From positions 2,046,001 to 2,110,000 of the forward strand of contig NZ_CP064032.1 in NCBI RefSeq assembly GCF_049532905.1: DNA of 64,000 bases, given 5' to 3'. This document shows positions 24,924 to 33,565 of this stretch, one piece after another. The stretch is from Dyella_B nitratireducens. GTDB lineage: Bacteria; Pseudomonadota; Gammaproteobacteria; Xanthomonadales; Rhodanobacteraceae. The position numbers and the translations under genes were made by a program. Position 1 is the stretch's first letter. Every line of letters begins with the position of its first letter. The notes under the pieces were generated by a model. That model saw only the letters and a program-made list of their open reading frames with translations, was not told where the DNA came from and searched no databases.

Positions 24924-26288
24924 ATGCAAGCAAGCGTACGAAGCCTGGGGCTGCTGGCCGCCCTGCTGCTCCTGCCAGCCATGGCGTGGGCGCAGGAGAG
25001 CGCTCCAACGCCACCCTTGGGCTGGAATAGCTGGGACGCCTACGGTTTCACCATCCAAGAAGCCGACTTCAAGGCCAATGCCAAGGAACTTGCCAAGCTC
25101 AACGCTTACGGCTGGACCTACGTCGTGATCGATGAAGGCTGGTACATGGGCAATCCGTTCGGCGACAAGCTGCAGCATCGTGATTACGCCATGGATGTAC
25201 ACGGCCTGTTGATTCCCGCATCGAAGCGCTTCCCCTCCTCCGCTGATGGACAAGGTTTCAAACCGCTGGCCGACTGGGTGCACGCACAAGGATTGAAGTT
25301 TGGCATCCATATTGTCCGCGGCATTCCCAAACAAGCGGTGGATGCCAACCTTCCGATTGCAGGTTCTTCGTTTCATGCCGTCGACGCCGCAGACACGGCC
25401 GATACCTGCAACTGGGATGATGGCACTTACGGCGTCCGCGACAACGCTGCCGGACAGGCTTACTACGACGCCATGCTCGCGCTGTATGCGCGCTGGGGCG
25501 TGGATTTCCTGAAAGTCGATTGCATTGCCGACCGCCCGTACAAGATCAGCGAGATTCGCCAGATTGCCGCGGCCATCCGGAAGACCGGGCGACCGATCGT
25601 GCTCAGCCTTTCGCCGGGTCCCACCCAGCTTTCGCACGCGGCGGAGATTCGCCAATATGGCCAGATGTGGCGCATCTCCAACGACGTATGGGATGGCTGG
25701 ACATTCGTGCATGAACATCCCAACGACGATTTCCCCATGGGCGTGCGCGACATCTTCGATCGCTTGCCGCTTTGGGCCGGCCAGGCCCACGATGGCCGCT
25801 GGCCCGATGCCGACATGCTGCCGTTCGGCGTGCTCGCGCCGCACCCGGGCTGGGGTGACGCACGCCACTCGAGGCTGACGTTGGATGAAGAACGCACGCA
25901 GCTGAGCTTGCTTGCCATCGCCCGCTCCCCGCTCATTCTTGGCGCCAACCTGACCAAACTGGACGAGGCAACGCGCGCACTCCTCACCAACAAGGATGTT
26001 ATCGCCGTCGACCAAGACAGCCACGACAATCATCCGATCGAACACCTGCCGGCGGGCTTCGAACACCTGCGCGTATGGGTAGCATCCGGGAAGGCGGGGG
26101 AGCGCTATGTGGCCGTATTCAATCTGGACGACAAGCCGGCTTCAGCGGAAGCATCGTGGGATGCACTAGGCCTCACTTCCGGCAAGCACGCAGCGCGCGA
26201 CTTATGGCGTAGCCTTCGCCTGGATGCATCCGATCGTTTGAAGATCGACTTGCCTGCCCATGGGGGCGTGCTTTATTCGGTCAAGTGA
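24924..26288 (+). CDS. Secreted GH27 glycosidase (alpha-galactosidase or beta-L-arabinopyranosidase)
   Basis: A 454-residue exported enzyme; signal peptide ends near AMAWAQ. GH27 motifs: PPLGWNSWDAYG, YVVIDEGW (Asp70-Glu71), the nucleophile in DFLKVDC (Asp199) and the acid/base in WRISND (Asp254). Family alpha-galactosidases usually carry Asp-Asp at the IDEGW position; the Asp-Glu here could reduce space for the galactose hydroxymethyl. Being last in an arabinose operon, it may release L-arabinopyranose or galactose from plant polymers; galactose would also be a substrate of the 1-dehydrogenase. The start at 24924 has AGAGGA six bases upstream. Confidence 0.9.
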   Translation: MQASVRSLGLLAALLLLPAMAWAQESAPTPPLGWNSWDAYGFTIQEADFKANAKELAKLNAYGWTYVVIDEGWYMGNPFGDKLQHRDYAMDVHGLLIPASKRFPSSADGQGFKPLADWVHAQGLKFGIHIVRGIPKQAVDANLPIAGSSFHAVDAADTADTCNWDDGTYGVRDNAAGQAYYDAMLALYARWGVDFLKVDCIADRPYKISEIRQIAAAIRKTGRPIVLSLSPGPTQLSHAAEIRQYGQMWRISNDVWDGWTFVHEHPNDDFPMGVRDIFDRLPLWAGQAHDGRWPDADMLPFGVLAPHPGWGDARHSRLTLDEERTQLSLLAIARSPLILGANLTKLDEATRALLTNKDVIAVDQDSHDNHPIEHLPAGFEHLRVWVASGKAGERYVAVFNLDDKPASAEASWDALGLTSGKHAARDLWRSLRLDASDRLKIDLPAHGGVLYSVK

Positions 26289-26381
26289 TTATGCATAGGT
26301 GCGTGATTTCAGTAATGTCTATAAATGGCTTGGGCCGAACGACACTTACCCAGGCACGCATCTCGATTATCGCGAAAGACT

Positions 26382-26541
26382 GTCCCCTCCCCTGCTTGCA
26401 GGGGAGGGTTCGGGTGGGGTGCGAGCGAAGCGAGCGGCGGGAATCGCACGCCGCTGCCATGCACATTCTGGAAGTATTCGGCTATACGCTAAAGCACAAG
26501 CAACCCCACCCCAGCCCTCCCCTGCTACCGCAGGGGAGGGA
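26382..26541. repeat. Inverted-repeat element of the CCCTCCCC family
   Basis: The 317-base gap 26289-26605 has no supported gene. It holds inverted arms: CCCCTCCCCTGCTTGCAGGG then GAGGGTTCGGGTGGGGT, and the inverse CCCCACCCCAGCCCTCCCCT then GCTACCGCAGGGGAGGG. The arrangement is the same as at 14329-14483. It lies between the convergent GH27 and DUF1223 genes, so may also act as a terminator. Confidence 0.8.
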
Positions 26542-26605
26542 GCCAACCGCCGCAAGCGACAAGCCGCGTAAATTCTTCTTGCACTTCTGCGCCCAACGTT
26601 GACGA

Positions 26606-27349
26606 CTACGGTCCGGATGTATCGCGCACTTCCTGCAGGGCGGCGCTAAGTATGTCACCGCCGCCTTGCACTTGAACAAGCACGGCCGTGTCGAGTCCTG
26701 GCTGGGATGGTGCCGGCAATGAAAATGCCGCATCGTTCCCTTTCCATTCGCCCAAATGAACCAGCTCGCGTACCACGTTGCGCTGATCCAGCGTGCGTCC
26801 ACTGTTTTCACCGCCGCCAACCGGCACGTGAAGGGTTCGCGGATCATACCGTACCAGCCATACATCACTTGCCTCATAGTGGCCTGGCGATGCCGCAACG
26901 TCCACGCGATCACCCGCCGGCCAGGCGATAGCGGGTCCAGCGCTTTGCGCTTGATGAATGACCTCGTTCAACTGCGCACGATTTGTGCCGACGAGGTCCG
27001 TATGGCCATTGATGTAGACCTGCGGCGTCCAAACCGTGTCGCGTTGGTGATGATGCGCGTAACGCCATTGCCTTTCCGTATAAGCATCAGTTGCAAAGGT
27101 ATCTTTCCACCCCAGACCATCCCAGTACGTGATGCCATAGGACAAGGCGAGTACTCCGGGAACATCTGCGAGTGCGTTGAGGTTATCTTCGGCCGGCGGG
27201 CATGAAGAACAGCCCTGGCTTTGAAAGAGCTCCACCACCACGAGCTTTGATGGAAGCATTTGGCTTGTGGTTGGCACATCGCTTGCGTGCACGGCCATGG
27301 CGGTGACCAACCCCAAGATGACACCCGCACAAGTTGTTCGACGCCTCAT
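26606..27349 (-). CDS. DUF1223 family protein, thioredoxin-like
   Basis: A 247-residue exported protein with a signal peptide (cleavage near AVHA-S). VVVELFQSQGCSSCPPAEDN is the DUF1223 hallmark, with a CSSC redox-like motif on a thioredoxin-type fold; YVINGHTDLVG-like PQVYINGH follows. The start at 27349 has GGAG six bases upstream, and upstream in-frame ATG codons are less well placed. The family is of unknown function, probably periplasmic thiol chemistry. It is a single gene here. Confidence 0.85.
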   Translation of the reverse strand: MRRRTTCAGVILGLVTAMAVHASDVPTTSQMLPSKLVVVELFQSQGCSSCPPAEDNLNALADVPGVLALSYGITYWDGLGWKDTFATDAYTERQWRYAHHHQRDTVWTPQVYINGHTDLVGTNRAQLNEVIHQAQSAGPAIAWPAGDRVDVAASPGHYEASDVWLVRYDPRTLHVPVGGGENSGRTLDQRNVVRELVHLGEWKGNDAAFSLPAPSQPGLDTAVLVQVQGGGDILSAALQEVRDTSGP

Positions 27350-27511
27350 AGCCCGCTCCATTTCGATCATCTCCCATCCATTCGCCTGAGCAGGGTTGCG
27401 CGTTACACTCGTCGGCATGCTGCCGGTTCCTGATGTAACGCTTCCCGCAAAGCCGGCGAATGGCTAAAAGGTGGCCGCCTTTCACTCAGCTGCAGGCCGT
27501 AAGGAGTTCAC

Positions 27512-28303
27512 ATGCGCGCAGTACGCTCTTTTGCCATGTCGGCGCTGATCACGCTAAGCGGCATGGCCGCATCCGTACCCGCCACAGCCACGGCCTTGTC
27601 GTCGTCACCCGCCGTGGCTACGTCGGATGTCACCTTCAAAGCCAGCGATGGCGTGGTGATCTATGGCCGCTACTACCATGCCGCATCGCCCCGCGCATTG
27701 ATTTTGCTGTTCCATCAGGCGGGCTCCAGCAAGGATGAATACAAGACCATTGCCCCAAGGCTCGCCGCAGCCGGCTACAGCGCGCTGGCCATCGACCAGC
27801 GTTCGGGCGGCGATTTGTTTGGTCCGAATCAAACAGTGCAAGCACTGGGCCATTCCGCCCGCTATCTCGATGCCAAGCCCGATCTCGAAGCAGCGCTGTC
27901 CTTTGCTGAAAAACAGAAACTGCCGATTATCCTTTGGGGCAGCAGTTATTCCGCATCGCTGGTTGTGGTGGTGGCTTCCGAGCACATCAACGACATTCGT
28001 GCCATGGCGGTTTTTTCGCCGGGTGAATATTTCGATCAATCGCCTTCCATGATCCGCTCGGCCGCGGCGAAGGTAACCGTGCCGTTCTTTGTGACGTCCG
28101 CCAAGGATGCCAAGGAGATCGATGCAGCCAAGGCCATCCTGGCGGCCTCGCCGTCGAAGCTGAAAGTGCAGTACGTTCCAACCACAGGCGGCGTGCATGG
28201 GTCCTCCACCCTGATCGCCAGCCGCAATCCCCAAGGCGCCGAAGACAATTGGAAGGCTATTTTGGGATTTCTTGACCAGCTTCAGCTCCCATCGCCGCCA
28301 TAG
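27512..28303 (+). CDS. Secreted alpha/beta hydrolase
   Basis: A 263-residue exported alpha/beta hydrolase (signal peptide about 27 residues). The nucleophile elbow reads ILWGSSYSAS (Gly-Ser-Ser-Tyr-Ser), the acid lies near VTSAKDAKEID and the catalytic His in GGVHGSS. LLFHQAGSSKDEYKTIAPRL supplies the oxyanion loop (HQAG in place of HG). It resembles dienelactone-hydrolase-like esterases. The next gene, a metallopeptidase, starts 5 bases after the stop, so the two form a pair. Substrate unknown. Confidence 0.85.
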   Translation: MRAVRSFAMSALITLSGMAASVPATATALSSSPAVATSDVTFKASDGVVIYGRYYHAASPRALILLFHQAGSSKDEYKTIAPRLAAAGYSALAIDQRSGGDLFGPNQTVQALGHSARYLDAKPDLEAALSFAEKQKLPIILWGSSYSASLVVVVASEHINDIRAMAVFSPGEYFDQSPSMIRSAAAKVTVPFFVTSAKDAKEIDAAKAILAASPSKLKVQYVPTTGGVHGSSTLIASRNPQGAEDNWKAILGFLDQLQLPSPP

Positions 28304-28308
28304 CAGCG

Positions 28309-29283
28309 ATGGATCGTCGACACTTCTTGCAGACGGTCGGCAGCCTGGCAGTCGCCACGCAGTTGCCCAGGCTGACATTTGCGCAGGCGTATGACGATCC
28401 CGCGGACGTTTACGCCAGAGTGAAGGGCTCACCCGATCTGCAACTGTCGATGCCTGGCGGGAACATCACCATCGCCATGGATGGCGATTCCCGGCCACTG
28501 GATAAGCGCCGCATCGAAACGTGGATACGACGCAGCGCATCGGCTATCTCCGCCTACTTCGGCCGCTTTCCCGTCAGCCATTGGTATCTGCTGGTAACGC
28601 CTGGCGCAGGCAACCGCATCGGACCGGCTACGACATGGGGCTACCCCGGTTCGGTCACGCACCTCACCGTCGGGCGTGACGTCACCGATGACGCCTTGCG
28701 CGACGACTGGGTGATGGTGCACGAAATGACCCACATGGCGCTTCCTCGCGTGCCCATGCGCAGTGAATGGTTTATGGAAGGCAGTGCCACCTACGTTGAA
28801 CCGATTGCGCGTGCGCAATCAAGGCAGATCCCTGCGCAGGAAGTCTGGCGCTGGGCGGTCGACGATATGCCTAAAGGGCAACCTCAAGAGGGTGACGAAG
28901 GGCTCGACCATACGCACACCTGGGGAAGAACTTACTGGGGTGGCGCCATGTATTGGCTGCTTGCCGAAATAGCCATCTATAAGCACAGCCATGGCAAATA
29001 TCGCTTGCAAGATGCGTTGCGCGCCATCAACCGCGCGAGTGGCGGCAATATGGCGTCCTGGAGTGTGATGCAGACTGCTCAAACAGGTGACGCCGCCGTA
29101 AAAGGCGATGTGCTCGCCTCGCTTTACGACAAGCTCAAGGATCGGCCCGTCACCATTGATCTTGATGGCATGCTGCGGGAATTGGGGATATCGGAGGTGG
29201 ATGGCGTCATTCGCTTTGACGATCGTGCGCCGCTGGCGGAACTTCGTCGGTCAATAACATTGTTGGAACCGTCAGATAGATAG
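28309..29283 (+). CDS. Secreted HExxH metallopeptidase-like protein
   Basis: A 324-residue protein with a twin-arginine-like start (MDRRHFLQTVGSLAVA) and signal cleavage near FAQA. The zinc motif HEMTH sits in DDWVMVHEMTHMAL, with a glutamate in EGSATYVEP downstream, the gluzincin arrangement (HEXXH + E). The following YWGGAMYWLLAEI helix is seen in related basic secretory or M1-like peptidases. It is coupled to the alpha/beta hydrolase upstream. I cannot name the exact peptidase family; substrate unknown. Confidence 0.8.
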   Translation: MDRRHFLQTVGSLAVATQLPRLTFAQAYDDPADVYARVKGSPDLQLSMPGGNITIAMDGDSRPLDKRRIETWIRRSASAISAYFGRFPVSHWYLLVTPGAGNRIGPATTWGYPGSVTHLTVGRDVTDDALRDDWVMVHEMTHMALPRVPMRSEWFMEGSATYVEPIARAQSRQIPAQEVWRWAVDDMPKGQPQEGDEGLDHTHTWGRTYWGGAMYWLLAEIAIYKHSHGKYRLQDALRAINRASGGNMASWSVMQTAQTGDAAVKGDVLASLYDKLKDRPVTIDLDGMLRELGISEVDGVIRFDDRAPLAELRRSITLLEPSDR

Positions 29284-29321
29284 TTCCCACCTTGTCGCCA
29301 GCACCATGGAAGCTCGCCCCT

Positions 29322-29888
29322 TCAATGTCCCCTGTCATCGTGCCGCAGCTTCAACACCGCCATCTTCTCCGACTCCTCCTTGTCCTGGTGCGGCACATGG
29401 CCCGACATCACCACATGATCGAACACGATAAGCATTTTTCCAGGCGATAAACGAACCACTTCCCGGGTCGCCAGATTCAGCATCAAGCGGTATTTGTGAA
29501 ATCTTGGATCGCCGCGTGGCTCATCCAGAAAATCTTTCAACAGGATGTGCGGCTGATCATCCACAAGCACCAAGGCCGGTTCCTGGTAATAATCGATGGC
29601 AACGCCCGCCGTGAACTTTATTTGTTCGGCTGACCCTTCGATATGAAATCGCGGCTCCAACTTGCTCAATGGAATCAACAAGCCATTGGGAATGTTTCTT
29701 CGATGCTCTACCCGCTCGCCGGAAAAGCAGATGTAGGTAGGGTTTAGTTCGTCCTGTTGTTCCGCGATATTCAAGGCCACCAGCACGATGTCCTTGCCCT
29801 GCCGGTAATAAACGCCAGGGACGGCTTTGTCCGGCATGCACGCATTGCTCAATTCCTCGATGGAAACCGGGTTGAACTTCATGGCCAT
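29322..29888 (-). CDS. Hypothetical protein
   Basis: A 188-residue cytoplasmic protein without signal peptide or membrane span. It is rich in beta-type sequence (IVLVALNIAEQ, YICFSGERV, RLMLNLATREVVRLSPGKMLIVFDHV). I do not recognise a family. The start at 29888 (or 29882) is divergent from the gene at 30111 across about 220 bases, and it converges with the metallopeptidase gene. Confidence 0.7.
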   Translation of the reverse strand: MAMKFNPVSIEELSNACMPDKAVPGVYYRQGKDIVLVALNIAEQQDELNPTYICFSGERVEHRRNIPNGLLIPLSKLEPRFHIEGSAEQIKFTAGVAIDYYQEPALVLVDDQPHILLKDFLDEPRGDPRFHKYRLMLNLATREVVRLSPGKMLIVFDHVVMSGHVPHQDKEESEKMAVLKLRHDDRGH

Positions 29889-30110
29889 GAATCTGGACCC
29901 CGATGCTCATGCGCTTGGGGCCAGCATAGTGCGGCCGGGCCGAGGGTGAAAACAGGCGCCGCCCACATGGGCGCCCCGGGATGCCTGCCGTGTGAACAAG
30001 CCCCGTTATTACCTCGCACGTAATTGCCGCGATTCCCGAAACAGCCAATGATGCCTTCCAGCCGATGAAAGACATCGGCCCCCATCCATCCCCACTGCGA
30101 GACCACCATC

Positions 30111-30662
30111 ATGAAGCCGTTTCCTGTTCACACCATCAACTCCGCGCCCGAAGCAGCGCGCCCTTCACTGGAGGCATTGCAAAACGCTTTCGGAATGATT
30201 CCGAATATTGCGGGCGCCATGGCAACCTCGCCCGTGCTTATCGATTGCCTGGTGGGTCTGTTTGGAAAAGTCCATGGAGGAAGCTTCACGGAGGATCAGG
30301 TCCAAATCGTTCTACTCACCGATGCAGTCGTTAACGCCAGCCAATGGGCAGTCGCGTTCCATAGTGCGCTCGCGTTGCAGCAAGGCATTGATCACGCCGA
30401 CGTCGACGCGATACGCGAGGGGCGTCTTCCGAGTGCGCCAAAGCTTGCGGCATTGTCTGCCTTGGCACGCGCGCTGATCGAAAAACGCGGACATCTCACT
30501 CAGCAGGAAGCAGGCCAATTCTTGGAAGCCGGCTTCGATAACAGCCATTTACTGGAAGTCATTGGGGTCGTCGCAGCATCAACCATCACCAACTACACTG
30601 CCACCATCACTAACCCGCCACTGGAAGAGGCATTCAAGCCATATACCTGGGCGCATCATTGA
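30111..30662 (+). CDS. Carboxymuconolactone decarboxylase-fold protein lacking redox cysteines
   Basis: A 183-residue all-helical AhpD/CMD-type protein. In peroxidase members the core motif reads N-X-C-X-X-C-X-X-X-H; here the matching segment is VNASQWAVAFHS, with Ser and Ala in place of the two cysteines, while Asn and His remain. The rest (MIPNIAGAMATSPVLIDCLV, TEDQVQIVLLTDAVVNAS, VIGVVAASTITNYTATITN) fits the family. It therefore cannot act as an AhpD-type disulfide reductase and may be a decarboxylase-like or binding protein. No operon partner is clear. Confidence 0.88.
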   Translation: MKPFPVHTINSAPEAARPSLEALQNAFGMIPNIAGAMATSPVLIDCLVGLFGKVHGGSFTEDQVQIVLLTDAVVNASQWAVAFHSALALQQGIDHADVDAIREGRLPSAPKLAALSALARALIEKRGHLTQQEAGQFLEAGFDNSHLLEVIGVVAASTITNYTATITNPPLEEAFKPYTWAHH

Positions 30663-30738
30663 ACTTCACAACCTGGGCATGTCATGTTCCGTCCGTTGAT
30701 GTCATTCCCTTGAAAACTCGGAAAAACCTTGAGCCGTC

Positions 30739-30863
30739 GTCCCGGCGCACGCGGGGAGGGCACATGGATGTGCCCTGCTTTGAGGAGCGAGGAAAGCCGG
30801 GATCCAGCGACTTTGCTTCACAAACCAAGACGCCAGGCCCCGGCTTTCGCCGGGGCGACGATG
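30739..30863. repeat. Diverged palindromic repeat
   Basis: Begins GTCGTCCCGGCGCACGCGGG and ends CCCCGGCTTTCGCCGGGGCG then ACGAT, a GC-rich variant of the GTCATTCCGGCG family. It lies in the 250-base gap between the CMD gene and the XRE regulator gene. Confidence 0.6.
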
Positions 30864-30915
30864 GTTTCAGTGCATGCCGGTCGATCCAATCCCCTTAAAA
30901 CCGCCAAATTCTTTC

Positions 30916-31749
30916 ATGAGCACGTCAAAGAACCCTCACCTTTCAACCCACGTTGAGTTGGGACAACTGCTACGTCATTGGCGGGACGTCCGTGGCAAAA
31001 GCCAGATCGAATTGTCGCTCGACACCGGCATATCCCAGCGTCATCTGAGTTTTATTGAAAGCGGGCGAAGCATGGCAAGCCGGCAAGCCTTGCTCAATCT
31101 GGCCGAAGCACTGGATGTGCCATTCCGCGACCGTAACGAATTGCTGGTAGCCGCAGGCTTTGCGCCGTTCTACAAAGAAGATGCATGGAACGCTGAAGAA
31201 ATGGGCAGCGTGATGCACGCCCTGGACCGCATTCTTCGCCATCACGACCCCTTCCCTGCCATCGTCATGGATCGTTATTGGAACGTCTTCATGAGAAACG
31301 ATGCGGCCATCCGATTCTTCAACGCCTTCATTGACCTCGACGCACGTCCGGAACCACGCAACTTGCTTCACCTCATGTTCGATCCGGCAGGGATGCGGCC
31401 GTTCATCATCAACTGGAAAGATACCTCCCAAGCACTGATTCAACGCATTCACCGTGAGGCAGTCGGCCACACGCTGGATCAGCGCACCCAGGAACTTCTC
31501 ACTTCCTTGCTCGCCTATCCCGACGTTGATCTCGGCTTTCGCACTCCCGAAGCCTTCGACCCTGGTCCCACCTTGCCCATGATTCCACTGAGTTTCGAAA
31601 AAGATGGCCAGGTGTTGCGCTACTTTTCGATGATTACGACGGTCGGCACGCCACAAACCATTGCCACGCAGGAGCTACGCATCGAGTCGATGTTTCCTGC
31701 CGACGACGTCACCGAGGCGGCACACGGCCAGCTAATCCGGCAGGCTTGA
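30916..31749 (+). CDS. XRE family regulator with MmyB-like ligand domain
   Basis: A 277-residue regulator. Residues 12-70 form the helix-turn-helix: LGQLLRHWRDVRGKSQIELS, LDTGISQRHLSFIESGRS. The C-terminal part (MDRYWNVFMRNDAAIRFFNA; LLHLMFDPAGMRPFI; FDPGPTLPMIPL) is the MmyB-like PAS-type ligand-binding domain of actinobacterial and proteobacterial regulators. These often control a neighbouring dehydrogenase or SDR gene; none is next to it here. Start at 30916 fits the domain; the open frame back to 30874 is in repeat DNA. Confidence 0.9.
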   Translation: MSTSKNPHLSTHVELGQLLRHWRDVRGKSQIELSLDTGISQRHLSFIESGRSMASRQALLNLAEALDVPFRDRNELLVAAGFAPFYKEDAWNAEEMGSVMHALDRILRHHDPFPAIVMDRYWNVFMRNDAAIRFFNAFIDLDARPEPRNLLHLMFDPAGMRPFIINWKDTSQALIQRIHREAVGHTLDQRTQELLTSLLAYPDVDLGFRTPEAFDPGPTLPMIPLSFEKDGQVLRYFSMITTVGTPQTIATQELRIESMFPADDVTEAAHGQLIRQA

Positions 31750-31766
31750 ACGCTCGCCCCTTCTTC

Positions 31767-32702
31767 TCAATCCTGCACGACGCCGATCGTCCGCAACCAC
31801 ACCTCGACCAATTTGGGCCATTCGGTAATGGGAAGCTGCGTCGGCCGCAAACCGAATGCATGCCCGCCATGGGCATACAAGTGCATTTCCACCGGCACGC
31901 CGGCCTTCTTGAGTGCCGCGTAGTAGACCAGCGATTGGTCTACGCCATCGACATAGTCGTCTTCTGCCTGCACCAGAAACGTGGGTGGCGTTTCGTGGGT
32001 GACGGGAACATTCGAATTCAGGCCGTGAGGAGCCGCCAAATGCCCCGGATAAACCGGTACGGCGAAGTCCGGGCGGCTGCTTTCTTTGTCGGCTGCGTCT
32101 ACAGGCGTATATAAGCGGCGCTTGAAGTTTGTGCTTACTTCCGCCACCAGATACCCGCCTGCTGAAAAACCAAGCACGCCTATTTTGTGCGGATCAATAC
32201 CCCATTGCGCCGCATGAAAGCGCACCAACCTTATCGCCCTCTGTGCATCCTCCAAGGGCTGCACCGATAACGCGAAGTTGTCGGGACGACAATCGCATTG
32301 CCAGTGATAGGGCACGCTGGGAACGCGATATTTCAGCAGTACGCACGTAATGCCTTGGGACGTCAGCCAGTCACAGGCCTCGGTGCCTTCAAGATCGATA
32401 GCGAGGATCTGGAAGCCGCCGCCCGGGAACACCACGACCGCGACACCAGTGTTCTTTCCCTTTGGCGCATAGACGGTCATTGTGGGTTGCGACACATTGC
32501 TTACGGCAGTCGCGGGTTTGCCGGCAAGCAGCTCTTTGCTTGTCTGGGCATATTCCGAACCCGGCATGGGCTTGGCGTCAGGTGGCGTATCAGGCCACAA
32601 GGGCATCTGCGTGTGTCCTGCAGTGGGTTGCCAGATCGTAGTAGCGGCGTGCAGGCTTCCGCATGCAATGAGCAAACACAGGACAACGGCCCATCGTTTC
32701 AT
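31767..32702 (-). CDS. Secreted alpha/beta hydrolase (acetyl-esterase-like)
   Basis: A 311-residue exported hydrolase; signal peptide ends near SLHAA. TVYAPKGKNTGVAVVVFPGG and GF give the oxyanion motif (GGGF), GVLGFSAGGYL the nucleophile elbow (Ser), AEDDYVD the Asp and HGGHAFGL the His. This order is that of BD-FAE/acetyl-xylan-esterase-like hydrolases. Given the plant-sugar genes nearby, removal of acetyl groups from plant glycans is a reasonable guess. Monocistronic; converges with the XRE gene. Confidence 0.87.
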   Translation of the reverse strand: MKRWAVVLCLLIACGSLHAATTIWQPTAGHTQMPLWPDTPPDAKPMPGSEYAQTSKELLAGKPATAVSNVSQPTMTVYAPKGKNTGVAVVVFPGGGFQILAIDLEGTEACDWLTSQGITCVLLKYRVPSVPYHWQCDCRPDNFALSVQPLEDAQRAIRLVRFHAAQWGIDPHKIGVLGFSAGGYLVAEVSTNFKRRLYTPVDAADKESSRPDFAVPVYPGHLAAPHGLNSNVPVTHETPPTFLVQAEDDYVDGVDQSLVYYAALKKAGVPVEMHLYAHGGHAFGLRPTQLPITEWPKLVEVWLRTIGVVQD

Positions 32703-32731
32703 GGTGCTTCTCCCCTAAAGTCAGCCGGAGA

Positions 32732-32777
32732 GCCGTCATTCCAGCGAAAGTGAAGGCGCTTTCGCGAGAATGACGGC
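32732..32777. repeat. Short palindromic repeat
   Basis: GCCGTCATTCCAGCGAAAG and CTTTCGCGAGAATGACGGC with an 8-base loop and one internal mismatch. It lies in the 190-base gap between pcp and the esterase gene, upstream of the esterase on the minus strand. Confidence 0.75.
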
Positions 32778-32893
32778 CGCAAGGAAATCGCCGTCCTATC
32801 CTGCACACCCTGTCGGACTGGCAGCAGCCGTTCCTGTGGAATTTTTCGGGCAAGCCTGTGCACACTTGCGACCAGCTTGCCGGCGACGAAACG

Positions 32894-33547
32894 TCAGTCG
32901 AGCGTACCGGCCCCGAAACGATCGTCGTCACGTCGTGACACCGCGACTTCCAAGACGATCGACAGCGCACGCACTACATCGTCCTTGGGCATGCTCGGCA
33001 TATTCGCAAAGCGAGCGGCCTGTGATGGAAGGTAAGGAATGTGGATAAAGCCTGCACGCATGTCACGATGCTTCGCCGCGAGATGCAGCATCAGATAGGC
33101 CACGTGGTTGCAGACGAAAGTCCCTGCCGTATTCGACACCTCGGCAGGCAAACCCTCGGCAAGCAAAGCCTTGAGCATGGCCTTGATCGGTAACGTGCTG
33201 AAGTAAGCCGCGGGGCCATCAGCCACGATGGCTTCGTCAATGGGCTGTGCACCGGCATTGTCCGCCATGCGTGCATCCTGCACGTTGATCGCCACGCGCT
33301 CGATGGAAAGACGGCTGCGCCCACCCGCCTGCCCTACGCCCAGCAGGATCGCCGGCTGGACCTCATCCACCAGCAATGCCAAATCACGCTGCGACTCGGC
33401 AAACGCCGTCGGCAGCAGGCGCGATATCACGCGATGGCCACCGATATGCTTGCCGTCGAGCACGCGCACGGCTTCCCACGAAGGATTGATGTCTTCGCCA
33501 CCAAACGGCACGAAGCCAGTAAGCAGGATGAGCGGGTGTTCGTTCAT
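32894..33547 (-). CDS. pcp: Pyroglutamyl-peptidase I
   Basis: A 217-residue cysteine peptidase (family C15) that removes N-terminal pyroglutamate from peptides. The catalytic triad regions are visible: LSIERVAIN (Glu), GTFVCNHVAY (Cys) and GFIHIPYLP (His). LLTGFVPFGGEDINPSW is the family N-terminus. It is the last gene of the pyroglutamate operon, 18 bases after DUF979, and would feed free 5-oxoproline to the PxpABC enzyme. Confidence 0.95.
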   Translation of the reverse strand: MNEHPLILLTGFVPFGGEDINPSWEAVRVLDGKHIGGHRVISRLLPTAFAESQRDLALLVDEVQPAILLGVGQAGGRSRLSIERVAINVQDARMADNAGAQPIDEAIVADGPAAYFSTLPIKAMLKALLAEGLPAEVSNTAGTFVCNHVAYLMLHLAAKHRDMRAGFIHIPYLPSQAARFANMPSMPKDDVVRALSIVLEVAVSRRDDDRFGAGTLD

Positions 33548-33565
33548 GGCAGATATCTTGTGCGG

